A stretch of DNA of 64,000 nucleotides from Rhizomonospora bruguierae (GTDB lineage: Bacteria; Actinomycetota; Actinomycetes; Mycobacteriales; Micromonosporaceae). The notes beneath the pieces were generated by a model. The model was given only the letters and a program-made list of their open reading frames with translations. It was not told where the DNA came from and did not search any database. The translations under genes were made by a program, and so were the position numbers. Below are positions 17,332 to 25,147 of this stretch, piece after piece (within the stretch, counting starts at the first letter, position 1; every line of letters begins with the position of its first letter). The stretch spans positions 186,001 through 250,000 of the forward strand of contig NZ_BBQH01000011.1 in the NCBI RefSeq assembly GCF_018397995.1, read 5' to 3'.

Positions 17332-18009
17332 GCCGGGTGGGGTGGCGGGCCGCCGGTCAGCGGGAGGCACCGGGGCGTCGACGCCCCGCTCGCGGATCGC
17401 CCGCCCGGTGCGCACCATCAGGCCGGCGGCGGACCGGGACAGCGCCGCCAGTTCGCAGCGGTCCCGCGCGCCGTACACGTGGCCCTCGTGGGTCATCACC
17501 CCGCGCACCCGCACCCCGGCCACGGCGTCGATGCGCGCGGCGACCTCCGGCGCCTCGCCCGGTGACACGCCGACCCGGCCGAGTCCGGTGTCGACGATCA
17601 GCAGCACGTCCGCCGTGCGCCCCTGGGCGGCGAAGTGCGCGCCGATCGCCGCCCCCGCCTCGACGCTGTCGGTGGCCAGCGTCAGCGCCACGAGTCCGGC
17701 CAGTGCCGAGGCGCGGTGCAGCTTGTCCGCGCCCACGATCGGGTACGCGACGGTCAGCCGCCGCACGCCCGCGTCGGCGAACGCCTCCGCCTCGCCCAGC
17801 TTCGCCACGCACAGTTCCCGCGCGCCCCGGGCGATCTGGAGCAGCCCGATCTGCGGGGTGCGGTGCGTCTTGGCGTGCGGCGCCAGGTCGACGCCGAACC
17901 GCCGGCAGTGCGCGACCATGGCGTCCAGGTTGCGGGTCAGCACGTCGAGGTCGACGACGAGGGCCGGGGTCGGCACACCGGCCGGTACGGGCAGCGACTG
18001 GGCGCTCAT
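17122..18009 (-). pseudogene. 3'-truncated D-threonine aldolase/alanine racemase-like gene
   Basis: From ATG 18009 about 215 residues match the N-terminal PLP barrel of D-threonine aldolase-like proteins: TPALVVDLDVLTRNLDAMV, LAPHAKTHRTPQIGLLQI with the PLP lysine in HAKTH, and MTHEGHVYGA. Similarity stops abruptly after RERGVDAPV (about 17365). The frame then continues antisense to the FAH gene to a stop at 17122, adding about 75 unrelated residues. The second half, with the metal and active-site residues of the C-terminal beta domain, is missing. AGGAG lies upstream of the start, so it may still be expressed, but an active enzyme is unlikely. It lies 23 bp after the IclR gene. Confidence 0.7.
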
Positions 18010-18032
18010 CAGGGTGCTCCTCGCTCGGCGGG

Positions 18033-18821
18033 TCAGCCGGGCCAGCCGAGGTCGGTCGACAGGTCCCGGGCGTGCTTGACGACCGCGTCGCGGATGTGGC
18101 CGCGGTCGATGTCGAGGCGGTCCAGCCGGGCGCTCGGCACCGAGCAGCTCAGGGCGGCGACCACCGCGCCGGTGTGGTCCCGCACGGGCGCCGCGAGGCA
18201 GACCAACCCGGGCGTGTACTCGCCGTCGTCCTCGCCGTAGCCGCGCTCGCGGATCTCGGCGAGGCGGGCCACCAGCTCCTCGGCGGTGCCGGCCGTCCGG
18301 TCGGTGAACCGTTCCAGCCGGACGCCGTCCAGCCGCTGGGCCAGCTCGGCCGGCTCCAGGTACGCCAGCAGCACCTTGCCCAGCCCGGTCGCGTACGCGG
18401 GCAGCCGCATGCCGACCCGGGACACCAGCCGCAGCGGCTGATCGGCCTCCACCTTGGCGATGTAGACGTTCTCCAGCCCGTCGAGGATGGCCAGCTGCAC
18501 GGTCTCGTCCAACTCGTCGCGGACCGCTTGGAGGTGCGGCTGCGCGGTGCGGGCCAGGTTCACCGCGCCCTGGAAGCCCTGGCCGGCCTCCCACACGCGG
18601 ACGCCGATCCGGTAGCACCGGCGCCGGCCGTCCAGCACGATCCACCGCCGGTCGACCAGTGTCCACAGCAGAGCGTGCAGGCTGCTCTTGGGCAGGCCGA
18701 GCCGCTCGCCGATCTCCGGGAAGGCCAGGCCGTCGGGGTTGGCGGCCAGCAGTTCGAGCACGTCGAGGACCCGGCGGGCGGACTTCACGCCGCCGGTCGC
18801 GCTCTCAGCCGCGTTGCTCAT
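18033..18821 (-). CDS. IclR-family transcriptional regulator
   Basis: 262 aa. N-terminal winged helix (SARRVLDVLELLAANPDGLA, then GERLGLPKSSLHALLWTLVD) and a C-terminal IclR effector domain with RVGMRLPAYATGLGKVLLAY and GYGEDDGEYTPGLVCLAAPV. Both domains are full length. It lies between the zinc dehydrogenase and the truncated aldolase-like gene, all on the minus strand, and is the likely local regulator of this catabolic cluster. Inverted repeats upstream of the dehydrogenase are candidate binding sites. Confidence 0.9.
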   Translation of the reverse strand: MSNAAESATGGVKSARRVLDVLELLAANPDGLAFPEIGERLGLPKSSLHALLWTLVDRRWIVLDGRRRCYRIGVRVWEAGQGFQGAVNLARTAQPHLQAVRDELDETVQLAILDGLENVYIAKVEADQPLRLVSRVGMRLPAYATGLGKVLLAYLEPAELAQRLDGVRLERFTDRTAGTAEELVARLAEIRERGYGEDDGEYTPGLVCLAAPVRDHTGAVVAALSCSVPSARLDRLDIDRGHIRDAVVKHARDLSTDLGWPG

Positions 18822-18834
18822 CGACTCCCCCTGA

Positions 18835-18860
18835 CCCGACGGCTGCGCAGGGCCGTCGGG
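18835..18860 (-). terminator. Hairpin between zinc dehydrogenase and IclR genes
   Basis: CCCGACGGC (18835-18843) pairs with GCCGTCGGG (18852-18860) around an 8-nt loop, 2 bp past the dehydrogenase stop. It implies that the IclR gene also has its own promoter or depends on read-through. Confidence 0.5.
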
Positions 18861-18861
18861 G

Positions 18862-19809
18862 TTACCGTACGAGCATCGATTTGACGGCGGCCACCGGCCC
18901 GTCGAGCAGACCCCGGAAGACCTTGTCGCCGTCGGCCAGCGGGTGGGTCGCCACCCAGTCCGGGCGCAGCGTCGGCGCCAACCCGGCGGCGACCGCGAAG
19001 TCGGTGCGGTCGTAGCAGAATGTGGTCAGCACCCGGACCTCCCGGCGGATCATCGCCTGCCCGTCGAGGTCGGCCTCCGGCCCGTGCAGCCCGATCCAGA
19101 CGGCGGAGCCGCCGGGGCGGATGAGGGTGAGGCTGGCGCCCCGGGTGGCGGCCGACCCGACGGTGTCGAACACGGCGTCGTACTCGCCCGCGAGCGCCCC
19201 GTCGACCGGCGTCAGCCCCGCCCGCTCGGCCGCGGCCAGCCGCGCCGCCGACAGGTCACTGATCTCGATGTGGGGTACCCCGCGGGACTTCGCCACCAGC
19301 CCGACGGCCAGGCCGAGCGTGCCGCTGCCGATGATGCCGATCCGCTGCGGCCACGGGTCGTGCGCCTGGACCAGCCGGACCGCGTGGACGGCGTTGGCCA
19401 GCGGCTCGGTCAGCGCCAGGGAGGTGAAGGGCGCGTCGGCCGGGACGGTGAGGCAGTTCTCGGCGGGGACGGCGACCCGCTCGGCGTACCCGCCCGGCCG
19501 CTGGATGCCGAGGATCTCCCGTTTGCGGCAGACGTTGACCAGGCCCCGGGAGCACAGGTCGCACACCAGGCAGGAGACCACCGGGTTGACCACCACGCGC
19601 TCGCCGGTGTCCACCCTGGTACCGGCGAACTCGTGCCCCATGATCAGCGGCGGCACCCGGAACGGGCTCCGCGAGGCGAAGCCCTCCAGCTCGGAGCCGC
19701 AGATGCCGACCGCCCGGACGTCGACGATCACCTCGCCGGGGCCGGCGACCGGCTCCGGCACGTCCATGACCTTCAGTTCGAGCGGGGCGGTGTAGACGAC
19801 TGCTCGCAT
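18862..19809 (-). CDS. Zinc-binding alcohol/polyol dehydrogenase (MDR family)
   Basis: 315 aa. GroES-like domain with catalytic-zinc residues (VGICGSELEGF, then IMGHEFAGTRVDTGERVVV) and a structural-zinc loop with cysteines in CLVCDLCSRGLVNVCRKR. The NAD-binding domain begins RIGIIGSGTLGLAVGLVA. Related to threonine, sorbitol and galactitol dehydrogenases; the substrate is not certain. ATG 19809 was chosen because the conserved MRAVVYTAP start lies there; the upstream 53 codons are non-coding. At 315 residues it is slightly shorter than the usual 340. A good promoter with inverted repeats lies about 130 bp upstream. Confidence 0.88.
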   Translation of the reverse strand: MRAVVYTAPLELKVMDVPEPVAGPGEVIVDVRAVGICGSELEGFASRSPFRVPPLIMGHEFAGTRVDTGERVVVNPVVSCLVCDLCSRGLVNVCRKREILGIQRPGGYAERVAVPAENCLTVPADAPFTSLALTEPLANAVHAVRLVQAHDPWPQRIGIIGSGTLGLAVGLVAKSRGVPHIEISDLSAARLAAAERAGLTPVDGALAGEYDAVFDTVGSAATRGASLTLIRPGGSAVWIGLHGPEADLDGQAMIRREVRVLTTFCYDRTDFAVAAGLAPTLRPDWVATHPLADGDKVFRGLLDGPVAAVKSMLVR

Positions 19810-19921
19810 CAGGACCGGTTCTCCGATTCGTGGTAGGCGGCGGGCCGGACGCGCCGCGGCACCCGACCGGCGCGGGCGCCGGGGAGCTGGCCGGAGCGCA
19901 TCGCGACGGCACCGCGCCCGA

Positions 19922-19968
19922 GGAACCGGAGAAGGTTCCCATATATGAACTCCGGTTCTCGTCTGCAA
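19922..19968 (-). promoter_or_regulatory. Dehydrogenase promoter with nested inverted repeats, candidate IclR operator
   Basis: On the minus strand TTGCAG (19963-19968), a 17-bp spacer and TATATG (19940-19945) form a good promoter. GAACCGGAG (19923-19931) pairs with CTCCGGTTC (19950-19958) across the -10 box, and GGAACC (19922-19927) with GGTTCC (19934-19939). These are natural candidate sites for the adjacent IclR protein. Confidence 0.6.
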
Positions 19969-20036
19969 CCTTTCTAACAGGCGATCAAGATCCGGTCAAC
20001 GGGCGCGGCGCTTCAGGCAACGCGGACACCAACAGG

Positions 20037-20056
20037 GGGCGACCATGCGGTCGCCC
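20037..20056 (-). terminator. Hairpin downstream of GlsB-like gene
   Basis: GGGCGACC (20037-20044) pairs with GGTCGCCC (20049-20056) around ATGC, about 50 bp past the stop of the small membrane protein gene. Confidence 0.4.
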
Positions 20057-20104
20057 TCTGGAAGGGGTGCCCGGTGGCCCACCTCCCCGGTGGGCGGGCG
20101 GGCG

Positions 20105-20374
20105 CTAACGTGTACGGCGCCCGCGCTTACCAGCGGCGATGGACACGCCGATCGCGGCCAGCGCCACCTGGAGGAACAGTTCGATCCAGTCGATGCCCGG
20201 GGTGTCGGCCACCCCGACGACGCTGGCCACCAGCGTCCCGAGGAGGGCGGCGGCCACACCGATGACCACGGTGAGCCAGATCGGCAGGTTCTGCTTGCCG
20301 GGGACGACGAGGCGGCCCAGCGAACCGATGACCAGGCCGATGATGATCGCGGTGAAGATGCCGCTGATTTCCAC
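20105..20374 (-). CDS. GlsB/YeaQ/YmgE family stress-response membrane protein
   Basis: 89 aa, GTG start behind GAGGAG. Three hydrophobic segments: IFTAIIIGLVIGSLGRLVVP, LPIWLTVVIGVAAALLGTLV and ELFLQVALAAIGVSI, ending in a basic tail KRGRRTR. This is the transglycosylase-associated (YmgE/YeaQ/GlsB) family, whose Gly-rich first helix and GRLVVPG motif are present. Members are induced by envelope or general stress; their biochemical role is not known. A single-gene unit. Confidence 0.88.
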   Translation of the reverse strand: MEISGIFTAIIIGLVIGSLGRLVVPGKQNLPIWLTVVIGVAAALLGTLVASVVGVADTPGIDWIELFLQVALAAIGVSIAAGKRGRRTR

Positions 20375-20452
20375 GTCGTTCTCCTCAGCTGTCGTGCTCC
20401 GCCCGGGCCGCGGCCCACAGCGCCGGCCTCCATCATCGGCCCCGAAGTCAAG

Positions 20453-20974
20453 CTAACGCGGTTCCAGGGGCAGGGCGAGCGGCGTGGCGGTGCCGGCGAG
20501 GTCCGTGGAGTGCTGCGGTGCCGACCGGTCGACCGACGGCACGCGCGCGTACGTGCCCGGTGCGCCCCTGCGCCGGGCCACCTCGAACGTCACCAGGTGG
20601 ATCGGCTCCGGCGCCTCACCGAACCGCCCCGGCCCCCACCGAATCCACAGTGGAACCCGGCCGGCCGCCGCCTCGGCGAGCAGCTTCTCAATCGTGCGGC
20701 GGCGGTGGGTGTGGTCGACCTCGATGGCGATCGGCGGGCCGTCCGGCCGGGCGCAGGCGACATCCAGGACGGACCGCTGCCGGTCCATCGGCGGGGGCAA
20801 CGGGAGCACGCTGGGCGCCCGGCGGTACACCCGCCAGCCACGATCGGCCGCCCAGCCGGCGGCCGTCTCGATGAGCCGGGCGGTGACCTGGTCGGTGGTC
20901 AGCTCCGCGAACGTCAGCGTGCCGAGCCGCTCCCCCAGGGAAGCGGCCAGCAATTCGCCGTCGGCGGTGCCCAC
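20453..20974 (-). CDS. Conserved hypothetical protein, possible PD-(D/E)xK-like fold
   Basis: 173 aa if started at GTG 20974 (VGTADGELLAASLGERLGTL). The central part RSVLDVACARPDGPPIAIEVDHTHRR has D, then E-x-D after about a dozen residues. That spacing recalls PD-(D/E)xK nucleases, followed by KLLAEAAAGRVPLWIRW. The resemblance is by eye only. Other frames over the same DNA lack such a pattern. Small proteins like this are common in actinobacteria without assigned function. No operon partner. Confidence 0.55.
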   Translation of the reverse strand: MGTADGELLAASLGERLGTLTFAELTTDQVTARLIETAAGWAADRGWRVYRRAPSVLPLPPPMDRQRSVLDVACARPDGPPIAIEVDHTHRRRTIEKLLAEAAAGRVPLWIRWGPGRFGEAPEPIHLVTFEVARRRGAPGTYARVPSVDRSAPQHSTDLAGTATPLALPLEPR

Positions 20975-21107
20975 AGGCGCAGCGTAGCCGCCCGGCGGCG
21001 ATCGGCGTCGCCATCCTCCCGCGCAGGCCGGGTCAGGCGCGCTCCGCGTCGTCGAAAGTAGCCAGCGCACGCGTGCGGATGCCGAAATCCGACACTCGGC
21101 GGCCTTC

Positions 21108-21122
21108 CTGTCAGAGTGACAG
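21108..21122. promoter_or_regulatory. CTGTCA-GAG-TGACAG inverted repeat upstream of Nudix gene
   Basis: A perfect 6-bp-arm inverted repeat ends 18 bp before the ATG. No Shine-Dalgarno sequence is visible, and TCTATG (21127-21132) could be the -10 box of a leaderless transcript. The repeat would then overlap the promoter, a natural operator for the NrtR-like product. Confidence 0.4.
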
Positions 21123-21140
21123 TAAGTCTATGGTTGATTC

Positions 21141-21869
21141 ATGTCTGACGATCACTGGGTTCCGCCGACCGTTCTTCTTGCGGTTGACCTCGTCATCCTC
21201 ACCTTGCGGGAATCCCGCCTGCAGGTGCTGTTGATCGAGCGCGGGATTGAGCCCTATCAGGGCGCCCTGGCCCTGCCCGGCGGTTTCCTCGGCCACGAGA
21301 AGGAAGACCTCGTGACGGCCGCCCATCGGGAGCTTGCCGAGGAGGCTGGCTTGGGGCCGGATCAGTTGCACCTCGAACAACTTGGCCTCTACGGTGCGCC
21401 GGACCGTGACCCCCGAGGACGGGTTGTCTCTGCGGCTTACCTGGCCATTGCTCCTCGGCTACCCGAGCCGGTTGCCGGCACCGACGCATCCCAGGCGTGT
21501 TGGACCCCGGTGACACAGGCGTTATCCGGTAACGCGCAGCTCGCCTTCGATCATGAGCAGATCCTGACCGATGGGATCGACCGAGCGCGGGAGAAGTTGG
21601 AGCGGTCGGCGCTCGCCACCGCCTTTTGCGGTCCGACCTTCACCATCGCGGAGCTTCAGGACGTCTATGAGGCGGTGTGGGGCGTGCGCCTGGACCCACG
21701 GAACTTCTACCGGAAAGTGCAGAGCGTGGACGGCTTCATCGTCTCCGCTGGCCCGAGTCGCAAGGCCGAAGGGGGGCGTCCCGCTCGGCTGTTTCGCCCC
21801 GGGCCCCGCACGACTCTTCACCCTCCGATGACCCGACCCCAGGGCCAGGCAGACAAGGAGACAGCGTGA
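21141..21869 (+). CDS. NrtR-like Nudix domain plus winged-helix protein
   Basis: 242 aa. The Nudix domain starts TVLLAVDLVILTLRESRLQV and has the box GGFLGHEKEDLVTAAHRELA followed by EEAG. The R-E-x-x-E-E metal site is intact, but the G-x5-E loop has one extra residue compared with the canonical box. The C-terminal part (FTIAELQDVYEAVWGVRLDP, then NFYRKVQ) is the winged helix of the NrtR family, in which the Nudix domain senses ADP-ribose-type ligands and the wing binds DNA. A Pro/Arg tail follows. The gene overlaps the next by 4 bp (GTGA). Codon choice includes CTT, TTG and GTT more than its neighbours, hinting at transfer. It may be the regulator or a nucleotide-processing partner of this unit. 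Confidence 0.85.
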   Translation: MSDDHWVPPTVLLAVDLVILTLRESRLQVLLIERGIEPYQGALALPGGFLGHEKEDLVTAAHRELAEEAGLGPDQLHLEQLGLYGAPDRDPRGRVVSAAYLAIAPRLPEPVAGTDASQACWTPVTQALSGNAQLAFDHEQILTDGIDRAREKLERSALATAFCGPTFTIAELQDVYEAVWGVRLDPRNFYRKVQSVDGFIVSAGPSRKAEGGRPARLFRPGPRTTLHPPMTRPQGQADKETA

Positions 21870-23023
21870 GCACGAACAGTGGTCTCGTCGTGATCCTCAC
21901 GGCGCTGAACCTCGAGTACGCAGCGGTTCGCGACCAACTGACCGGCCTACGGGTACGCCGGCACCCGGCCGGCACCCGCTTCGAGGTCGGCCGGATCGGC
22001 CAGAGTGACTGCCGGGTCGCGCTAGGGCTGGTCGGCAAGGGTAATCATCCGGCCGCGGTGCTCGCGGAGCGGGCGATGGCCGAGTTCTCCCCGGCCGCGG
22101 TGCTGTTCGTGGGAGTCGCCGGTGGTCTGTGGCCCAACATTCGGCTCGGCGACGTCGTCGTCGCCAGCAAGATCTACGCCTACCACGGCGGAACCAGCGA
22201 GGACGACGGTTTGAAGGCCCGACCGAAGGCGTGGGAGATCCCGCATGAGGCCGACCAGGTTGCCCATCACGTCGCCAGGTCCACCGCATGGCGTCACGTT
22301 CTTCCCGCAGGCGCGGCACCCCGTGTCCATTTCGGGCCGATCGCCGCCGGCGAGGTTGTGCAGGATTCGGGGATCTCCGAACAGGCCCGCTGGATCCGCC
22401 AGCACTACAACGACGCCGTGGCGATCGAGATGGAGGCGGCCGGTGTGGCTCAGGCGGGCCATCTCAACCGTGCCCTGCCCGTGGTGGTCGTGCGCGGCAT
22501 CAGCGATCACGCCGACGGCAGCAAGGCAGCCACGGACGGACAGGACTGGCAACCGAAGGCCGCACGCCACGCCGCCGCGTTCGCCACCGCACTGGCGCGA
22601 GAACTGATCATCGACGGGCCGTCCAGTCGAGACGGCACGGACCGGGACGGGAGCCCCACGATGCCGACGACCAACCGCAACATCGCCACCGGGAACGCCC
22701 ACGTTGGAGTGCAAGCCGGGCAGATCCACGGCAACGTCACCGTCGGCGCTGCCAGCGAGCGGCCGATCGACCTCGCAACGAGCATCGCCGAACTGCGGAC
22801 GCACCTTAAGCAGGCTCACCTCGATGGGCTGCTGGACGAGGAGACCTATGCCGCCGCCGAGTCGGAGCTGGGTGCGGCAACCGAATGCCTCTCGGCGGGC
22901 ACGCCCGAGAAGAAGGGCGGTCTGCTGGTCGCACTCAAGCGGTTGCGGGGCCTGGTAGCCGACGTGTCTGAGCTGGCGGCGCGGCTTGCGGCGATCATCG
23001 TCGTGGTACGGGGCATGCGATGA
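21866..23023 (+). CDS. MTA/SAH nucleosidase-like (PNP_UDP_1) protein with C-terminal adaptor motif
   Basis: 385 aa from GTG 21866, which overlaps the Nudix stop. Residues 5-248 form a nucleoside-phosphorylase fold: VVILTALNLEYAAV with an N-terminal Glu, FVGVAGGLWPNIRLGDVVVA (83-100), AIEMEAAGVA (186-195) with the ribose-binding Glu, and RGISDHAD (210-217) with the catalytic Asp. It therefore looks active on an adenosine-type nucleoside. A linker follows, then the motif GNAHVGVQAGQIHGNVTV (276-293), also found in the next protein, and an 85-residue helical tail (IDLATSIAELRTHLKQAHLD onwards, DEETYAAAE). Nucleosidase domains of this kind are known as predicted effectors in actinobacterial conflict systems. 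The next gene overlaps by 4 bp. Confidence 0.85.
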   Translation: MSTNSGLVVILTALNLEYAAVRDQLTGLRVRRHPAGTRFEVGRIGQSDCRVALGLVGKGNHPAAVLAERAMAEFSPAAVLFVGVAGGLWPNIRLGDVVVASKIYAYHGGTSEDDGLKARPKAWEIPHEADQVAHHVARSTAWRHVLPAGAAPRVHFGPIAAGEVVQDSGISEQARWIRQHYNDAVAIEMEAAGVAQAGHLNRALPVVVVRGISDHADGSKAATDGQDWQPKAARHAAAFATALARELIIDGPSSRDGTDRDGSPTMPTTNRNIATGNAHVGVQAGQIHGNVTVGAASERPIDLATSIAELRTHLKQAHLDGLLDEETYAAAESELGAATECLSAGTPEKKGGLLVALKRLRGLVADVSELAARLAAIIVVVRGMR

Positions 23024-25011
23024 CGGCCCCGACCACGACCAACGTCGTCCAAGGAGATGCGCACGTCGACGTACAGGCAGGCGTAGTCCACGGTGACATC
23101 AACTTCTACCGGCAGCCGCCAAACCCGAGTCCGGAGGAGCAGTTCGCCTTCGCCCTGAAGTATCTCGACGCACGAGTTCGTGATCAGGCGCGCGAACTGA
23201 TCGAAAAGGCGGTCGCCGGTGGGTATGTGACCACCGAGGTCCAGTTCTACCGGCTCATCGCCCTGTTGAGCGGACGTACCCTGCGCCAACTCGCCCCCGA
23301 GGAACTGGATCGCCTCACCGCCATCTCCGCCAGCCTGCCCCACCTCGACGACCACGACGAGTGGGCGGCGGGGTTGAAGGTGATCGTCCGCCTCCTGGCC
23401 CCCGTCAGCTCCGCCGAGACAGATCTCGTGGTCAAGGAGATCGACGCGCTGAACCGGCGCCAACGCGACGGAATCTACGGCCACCTCGAGGCCCTACTCG
23501 AAGGCGCGATGGAAGAAGAGATGTGGCGGAAGTCCGTCGCCCTGATGGACTCGCAGCGCACAGCGGGCGACCGATTCAACCGAATCTGGAAGTTCTTCCA
23601 CCCCACACCGGTACCGCCTCGAACCCTGCCGGTACAGCCCGCTGCTGTTGCGCTGCGCGACTGGCTACGCGCCGGCGCCGGCGCTGCCGTGTTCGCCCTC
23701 GCCGTGGTGCAGATGATCGTGCTGGTGGCGGCGCACGGCACGCTCGACCCGTTTCTCGGTCTACTCGCCGGCCTAATCGGACTGGCCGCGTTTTGCGTCG
23801 GCGGGGCGGACCGGCACTACCGCGGGACACGGCTGCGTGCGAAGGAGGCACAGATCCGTCTACCCCAGCAGCGGCGACGAGAGGCACCACCGGGAGGCTT
23901 CGCCCGCAACGTGGATCAGCTCTTCGAGCGCTACTTCCGCCGGTACGTGCCCCGAGGAGCCGACCGAACCTACTGGCTCGACCAGACGACAGGGATCCGG
24001 CGGCACCTCCGCGACGAGGTGGTCGAGCTGTACCGGGAACAGCGCATCGAGGCCGACCGAGTCGCCTGGCTCGTCCGACACCTGGTGGGCGACGTCCGAA
24101 GGCAATGGGAACAGGACACGCTCACGGCGTACCGCCAGCAACTGCGCACCCCTACCAGAACCAGGCTCCTCCGCGTCGGCGGACTGGCTCTCCTCACCGC
24201 GGGGAGCCTCTGGACCATCCCTACCGTTATGGCCAGCGCCCCCTTGTCCGGCACGGGTTGCTTCCTGCTCGCGGTGGCGTCCGCGGTGCCGGCGGTGCGC
24301 TCGTCGTTCCGGATCGTCGCCGAGCGACGCAGGGTCGTCGACGATCAAGCGGAAAGGGACGACAAGGACGCGGCCCGCTGGGCGGCATACCACCGGTGGT
24401 GCCACAAGCTGTCCGACAAGCCGTTGGACACCGAGATGGCCACCTGGTTGGAAAGCGACCGCAAAGTCCTGGTCGACCGAGCGATGCGGCAGTACCGGCT
24501 CCGCCCCAGCCACGTGATCGCACACGCCTTCATCGAGGCGCCGGCGCCCTCCTGCAAGAAGGCCCGGTACCCGCAGGGACCATGGCGGTACTCCCGGTAC
24601 CGTCTGCTGCTGTTCCTGCTCACCGACGACGGCGTCCGGCAGATCAACATCGATCTCGACTTCGAAACCGCCGCAAGCCACACCACCCAACGACTCAACT
24701 ACCGCTTCGACGCCGTCGCCGCCGTCCGGATCGACGGCATCGCCACCCAACAGCAGACCTTCGAGCTGACGCTGTTCAACGGAGAGCCCATCTCAATTCG
24801 GGTAAGCGAACCCGAGAACGAGACACTCCAGCACGACGAGAACGCAACCAAGATCGCTGAACTGTCGCTGGACGCCGCTGGGCTCAGTCACACCCTGCAC
24901 GTCCTCGAAGGTGTCGCTGCCGAAGGTAAGGAATGGGTCAAACACCGACGCCATCGCGCGGACGAGAAACTCGCCCACCTCGCGAGTGCCATACGCGGGC
25001 TACTCGACTAA
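23020..25011 (+). CDS. Four-helix membrane protein with VQAG-HG motif, unknown function
   Basis: 663 aa, ATG overlapping the nucleosidase stop. Residues 11-29 hold QGDAHVDVQAGVVHGDINF, the same short motif as in the upstream protein. A helical region follows to about 195. Then come a helix pair at about 217-238 and 243-262, a basic cytoplasmic segment 263-380, a second pair at about 383-404 and 410-427, and a C-terminal soluble domain (about 440-663) with a beta-rich part (RYRLLLFLLTDDGVRQINID, then LTLFNGEPISIRV). No known catalytic motif was seen. The shared motif and coupling imply a complex with the nucleosidase, holding it at the membrane (inference). Confidence 0.75.
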   Translation: MTAPTTTNVVQGDAHVDVQAGVVHGDINFYRQPPNPSPEEQFAFALKYLDARVRDQARELIEKAVAGGYVTTEVQFYRLIALLSGRTLRQLAPEELDRLTAISASLPHLDDHDEWAAGLKVIVRLLAPVSSAETDLVVKEIDALNRRQRDGIYGHLEALLEGAMEEEMWRKSVALMDSQRTAGDRFNRIWKFFHPTPVPPRTLPVQPAAVALRDWLRAGAGAAVFALAVVQMIVLVAAHGTLDPFLGLLAGLIGLAAFCVGGADRHYRGTRLRAKEAQIRLPQQRRREAPPGGFARNVDQLFERYFRRYVPRGADRTYWLDQTTGIRRHLRDEVVELYREQRIEADRVAWLVRHLVGDVRRQWEQDTLTAYRQQLRTPTRTRLLRVGGLALLTAGSLWTIPTVMASAPLSGTGCFLLAVASAVPAVRSSFRIVAERRRVVDDQAERDDKDAARWAAYHRWCHKLSDKPLDTEMATWLESDRKVLVDRAMRQYRLRPSHVIAHAFIEAPAPSCKKARYPQGPWRYSRYRLLLFLLTDDGVRQINIDLDFETAASHTTQRLNYRFDAVAAVRIDGIATQQQTFELTLFNGEPISIRVSEPENETLQHDENATKIAELSLDAAGLSHTLHVLEGVAAEGKEWVKHRRHRADEKLAHLASAIRGLLD

Positions 25012-25022
25012 AGTCAAGGGCG

Positions 25023-25115
25023 GTGGGTCAATTCGACCGGGCGATGCGGGCGATCAGATGCTTCGGCGAAGGGCTCTACTTCAGCACCGCCGCCACGTAC
25101 GTGGCGGCGGCTTGA
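25023..25115 (+). CDS. Possible 30-residue ORF overlapping a terminator-like palindrome
   Basis: GTG at 25023 opens MGQFDRAMRAIRCFGEGLYF and continues for ten more residues to TGA 25113-25115. It has natural-looking composition and an AGGGCG upstream. Its 3' half is the palindrome 25087-25110, so it could be a leader peptide, the tail of a lost gene, or chance. Confidence 0.2.
   Translation: MGQFDRAMRAIRCFGEGLYFSTAATYVAAA
25087..25110 (+). terminator. 24-bp perfect palindrome after the three-gene unit
   Basis: CCGCCGCCACGT (25087-25098) is followed directly by its reverse complement (25099-25110), 75 bp past the membrane-protein stop, then CTTGAT. Likely terminator of the Nudix-nucleosidase-membrane transcript. 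Confidence 0.55.
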
Positions 25116-25147
25116 TACCCGAGCGCCACCGTTCAGGATGAGACGTT

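Noticed and set aside
21866-23023. Housekeeping MTA/SAH nucleosidase (mtnN)
   Set aside because: The fold is right, but the C-terminal 135-residue extension with the shared motif and the coupling to a membrane protein and Nudix gene are not features of the housekeeping enzyme.
25087-25110. Recombination attachment site
   Set aside because: A perfect palindrome after an operon is better explained as a terminator; no integrase or second copy was seen.
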